From the NCBI RefSeq assembly GCF_003968755.1, contig NZ_RYDL01000005.1, positions 1 through 64,000 on the forward strand: a DNA stretch of 64,000 nt, written 5' to 3'. The notes beneath the pieces are model-generated. The model was not told the origin of the DNA and ran no database searches. It saw only the letters and a list, made by a program, of their open reading frames with translations. The stretch's first letter is position 1. The number at the start of each line of letters is the position of its first letter. This document shows positions 61,640-64,000 of this stretch, in pieces. This stretch comes from Flavobacterium sp. RSP15 (GTDB taxonomy: Bacteria > Bacteroidota > Bacteroidia > Flavobacteriales > Flavobacteriaceae). A program made the translations under genes and the position numbers.

Positions 61640-62005
61640 CAAAAAAAACTACCCCTGAAAAAATGCTAGAAGATTTTATTGTAGCATAATTACCTAAAAT
61701 CACATAAAGATCGTAATGGACGTATAGTTGTGGTAGGATTTTGTTTTGGCGGTTGAATTGCCAATGTGATAGCGGTTAAAATACCCAAATTATGTGCAGT
61801 GGCTCCGTATCATTTAGGACAACCGACCGCAGCAGTAGCCAAAAAAATGAATCAATCATCATGGCGCAATATGCCGGATTAGACATCCGAGTAAATTAAG
61901 GAGTGATTAACGGTTTTCATAGAAATACTACACCCAGATATGTTGAAAAAGCCACTACTTTATTCTAAAATAGAACGATTGATTTTTTTAAGAGAAATTG
62001 AAAAA
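61640..62005 (+). pseudogene. decayed dienelactone hydrolase
   Basis: Pieces in several frames follow dienelactone hydrolase: TTPEKMLEDFIVA, then NGRIVVVGFCFGG (the GxCxGG nucleophile elbow), a TGA where Gly is usual, then IANVIAVKIPKLCAVAPY, QYAGLDIRVN, and after an internal deletion GFHRNTTPRYVEKATTLF and RTIDFFKRN (with the catalytic His of GFH). At least two frameshifts and three stops disrupt it. Confidence 0.75.
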
Positions 62006-62245
62006 GAATTAATTAAAGGATTCCTAAATATAAAAAACAAACATCTGGTAAAACATCATATTTTAAGATTTGAAGTTCAAAAATAAGTTTTAAGAAACCT
62101 ATAAATATGGGTATAAATCACATTTAATTCAATCGAACTATTGCCTCTTGTATTAAAAAAAACCAACCTACTGTTCATGAGTAGTTTACATATTATATTA
62201 TATGATTAAAATACGAAAAATCCTGTTTCAAAAACACTAATATAC

Positions 62246-62253
62246 TATCTTTG
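62246..62253 (+). promoter_or_regulatory. -7 box and leader hairpin of the membrane-protein gene
   Basis: TATCTTTG is followed by the inverted repeat TTAGTAAAAAAA...TTTTTTTACTAA (about 62254-62284), which would fold in the 5' leader of the gene that starts at 62312. Confidence 0.5.
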
Positions 62254-62311
62254 TTAGTAAAAAAAACGATATTTTTTTACTAAACTAACGTTAACAACCA
62301 AATAAATACAG

Positions 62312-63211
62312 ATGAGTACTAACAAACAAATCCTATCTCGCATATTTCAAGCCCTTCTTTCCGAGGAAACGCGAATAAAGGTCGAAAAAATTATTCTCAA
62401 CATTGCATTATTGAGTTTCTTTATTCACCTTATTATCATCTATTTGAATAAATTCAATCTTATATTTATTGAATCAAATTCACCGTTACTGACTAATCCT
62501 ATAGCAGCAATTTACACACCCTTTTCTTTTATACTTATCTATGAGGTCTATTTGTTAATTTATTACTTACCCAAATCGTTTACAACCTACATAACGAAGC
62601 AGTATGAAATTATTACCCTTATTATTATTCGCAAATTATTTAAAGATTTATCGTCTCTAGAACTTTCATCCAATTGGTTTGAAATTAAAGATGACCTTAA
62701 ATTTACCTATGATATAGTGGCATCACTAATTCTTTTCTATTTAATATTTCAATTTCAAAAGTATGGAAAACAAAAATTAGAAGAGAAAATAGAACTGAAA
62801 CCTGTTATTCAAAGTTTCGTTAAAAAGAAAAAATTAATAGCCCTTTTTTTGGTACCCTTATTTTTCATCATGGCTTTTAATACCTTAATAATTTGGTCTT
62901 CAGAAATCTCCAATTCGCCCACGCACCTGCCTTCGCAAGAAAGCATCAATACTCTCTTTTTTGATCAATTTTTCACGGTATTAATTTTAGTAGATGTGGT
63001 GTTGCTTTTAATTTCTTTTTTCTACACAGACCAATTTCATAAAATCATGCGAAACTCCGGATTTATAATTTCGACCATTTTAATCCGAATGTCTTTTGGC
63101 GTAAGCGGATTAATCAATATCGTTTTAATTGTTGTAGGAGTTCTTTTTGGACTAATAATAATTATAATCCACAATAAATACGAAAGAGATACCTTGAAAG
63201 ATAATGTCTAA
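62312..63211 (+). CDS. multi-pass membrane protein, function unknown
   Basis: The product is 299 residues with six or seven membrane segments, for example ILNIALLSFFIHLIIIYL (about 26-43), YTPFSFILIYEVYLLIYYL, YDIVASLILFYLIFQF, LIALFLVPLFFIMAFNTLII, FTVLILVDVVLLLISFFY and LINIVLIVVGVLFGLIIII. A charged stretch EKIELKPVIQSFVKKKK lies in the middle. The layout with a WSSEI loop resembles no family I can name. A promoter and leader hairpin are upstream. Confidence 0.65.
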   Translation: MSTNKQILSRIFQALLSEETRIKVEKIILNIALLSFFIHLIIIYLNKFNLIFIESNSPLLTNPIAAIYTPFSFILIYEVYLLIYYLPKSFTTYITKQYEIITLIIIRKLFKDLSSLELSSNWFEIKDDLKFTYDIVASLILFYLIFQFQKYGKQKLEEKIELKPVIQSFVKKKKLIALFLVPLFFIMAFNTLIIWSSEISNSPTHLPSQESINTLFFDQFFTVLILVDVVLLLISFFYTDQFHKIMRNSGFIISTILIRMSFGVSGLINIVLIVVGVLFGLIIIIIHNKYERDTLKDNV

Positions 63212-63367
63212 AATACGCTAACAGCTTCCATGCAAGACAGCATTAAAGCGATAAAATAAAAAGTTTATTATAAATTGAAATCTAATACCTCAAAAACCAC
63301 AACTGCGTTTATAAAACACCATTAATCTAACTCAAAAACAGGCTGTTTCAATGCCCCGATTTTGATA
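63212..63367. other. intergenic, nothing recognised
   Basis: AT-rich; the palindromic repeat begins at its right end. Confidence 0.4.
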
Positions 63368-63514
63368 AATAAACTACCTCGGGGTATAGCACCAGTGGTA
63401 TTAACTAAATAACTACCACAGATTCAAAGATTTTCAAAAATCTTTTTAATCTTTGAATCTGTGGCAAAAAAAAGAAGCAGAGCTTCGAGGAATTAACTCT
63501 CAAGAGATTAAAAC
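63368..63514. repeat. dispersed palindromic repeat, copy 2
   Basis: The perfect 17-bp arms CCACAGATTCAAAGATT (63416-63432) and AATCTTTGAATCTGTGG (63448-63464) enclose TTCAAAAATCTTTTT. Flanks match 51456-51600 on both sides, including AGAGCTTCGAGGAATTAA. Confidence 0.78.
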
Positions 63515-63972
63515 TAGATTACTTTGTCACTGATTTCATAAATTAATACCCATTAATTAGTCATGTAGCTTTAAAAATCGTTTCAAAACTTCATAAGATG
63601 TGACAAAAACTCTTTTTAATAATTGTGCCAATATACCTTTTGTACTACTTAAGTAAGTCGAAAGTTTAAACGTCATAAAGTCAAAAGGAGCACTATTGTA
63701 AAAATAGTTTAAAGTCAATCTGTTGCATCATCTTTGTCTAATTATAATACACGACCTTATACAATGATTGTTACTTATCTAACGTAATTTATTTAACACT
63801 AGAGTAGCAATATCCTTTTCCAAACCGTTTCGTCGCATTCGTGTTTTTTCTTACTAAGACTATTGCTTTTTTAAAATTTAAAAAATGATTATTTATTGGT
63901 TTTATATCCTATAAATAACTAACTTTAAACTACTTAAGTACCTAAAAAAAAAACAAATCTTAAAAAAAAATC
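63515..63972. other. intergenic, nothing recognised
   Basis: AT-rich, no frame of protein-like character. It should hold the promoter of the gene starting at 63973. Confidence 0.4.
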
Positions 63973-64000
63973 ATGAGCATACTCACTGACAATATAATTC
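63973..64000 (+). CDS. possible start of a gene cut by the window edge
   Basis: ATG at 63973 opens a frame (MSILTDNII) that runs to the edge, after an A-rich stretch as is common before starts in this lineage. Nine codons are too few to identify it. Confidence 0.35.

Noticed and set aside
1..64000. CRISPR arrays, prophage and intact insertion sequences
   Set aside because: I found no regularly spaced short repeats, phage structural genes or transposase frames in the window.

Overview
The window looks like a chromosome segment of a Flavobacterium-type bacterium (Bacteroidota, Flavobacteriia). It is AT-rich. Promoters fit the Bacteroidota pattern TTG-N19-TAnnTTTG. There is a type IX secretion C-terminal domain, a split transketolase, a Tgt without zinc cysteines, DUF4252 and DUF5694 proteins, and a flavobacterial carotenoid cluster.

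Layout. (1) 1-7.1 kb is an accessory edge. Two tandem rRNA-type promoters point out of the left end. Next come a decayed LigD-like gene and four minus-strand genes (DUF5694, a small membrane protein, DUF4238, an OLD-like ATPase/TOPRIM protein) embedded in several families of direct repeats. The repeats abut the genes like cassette ends. (2) 7.5-26 kb is housekeeping: tgt, LptF/G permease, EamA transporter, accA, dnaB, an old yellow enzyme, a Crp/Fnr regulator, split transketolase, FKBP lipoprotein, S4 protein, phosphoribosyltransferase, shikimate kinase, two tRNA-Lys, one tRNA-Leu, TPR, DUF4252, S41 protease and amidase. (3) 25.9-35.5 kb handles vitamin B12: a cobalamin riboswitch with btuB, cobC, cobS, a bluB-cobT fusion, cobU, and btuF-btuC-btuD. 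A truncated PP-loop gene sits inside it. (4) 35.5-43.7 kb is mixed: trmL, a pseudouridine synthase, a large secreted nuclease/phosphatase, rmuC, a thioesterase and a broken YceI gene. (5) 43.7-61.2 kb is a light-response region: TetR-like/AarF/DUF2256/cryptochrome-DASH/photolyase-like/TIGR03643/SDR, then folE, an SDR-DUF2867 protein, CPD photolyase with an SRPBCC protein, crtZ-crtB-crtI, a MerR regulator with both cobalamin-ligand motifs of CarH, and a CHRD-cupredoxin lipoprotein. (6) 61.2-64 kb holds a decayed dienelactone hydrolase, a membrane protein of unknown role, a palindromic repeat and probably the start of another gene.

Main discovery. Five promoters in region 5 carry the same inverted half-sites, TTTTGTTTA and TAAACAAA, separated by exactly 18 bp. 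They precede the TetR/aarF/cry operon, folE, crtI, the MerR (CarH-like) gene itself and the CHRD gene. The sites overlap core promoter elements or start codons. This suggests an autoregulated, probably adenosylcobalamin-dependent light regulon joining photorepair, a pterin cofactor pathway, carotenoids and a copper protein. The B12 uptake and salvage locus lies about 10-20 kb away. This is inferred from sequence only.
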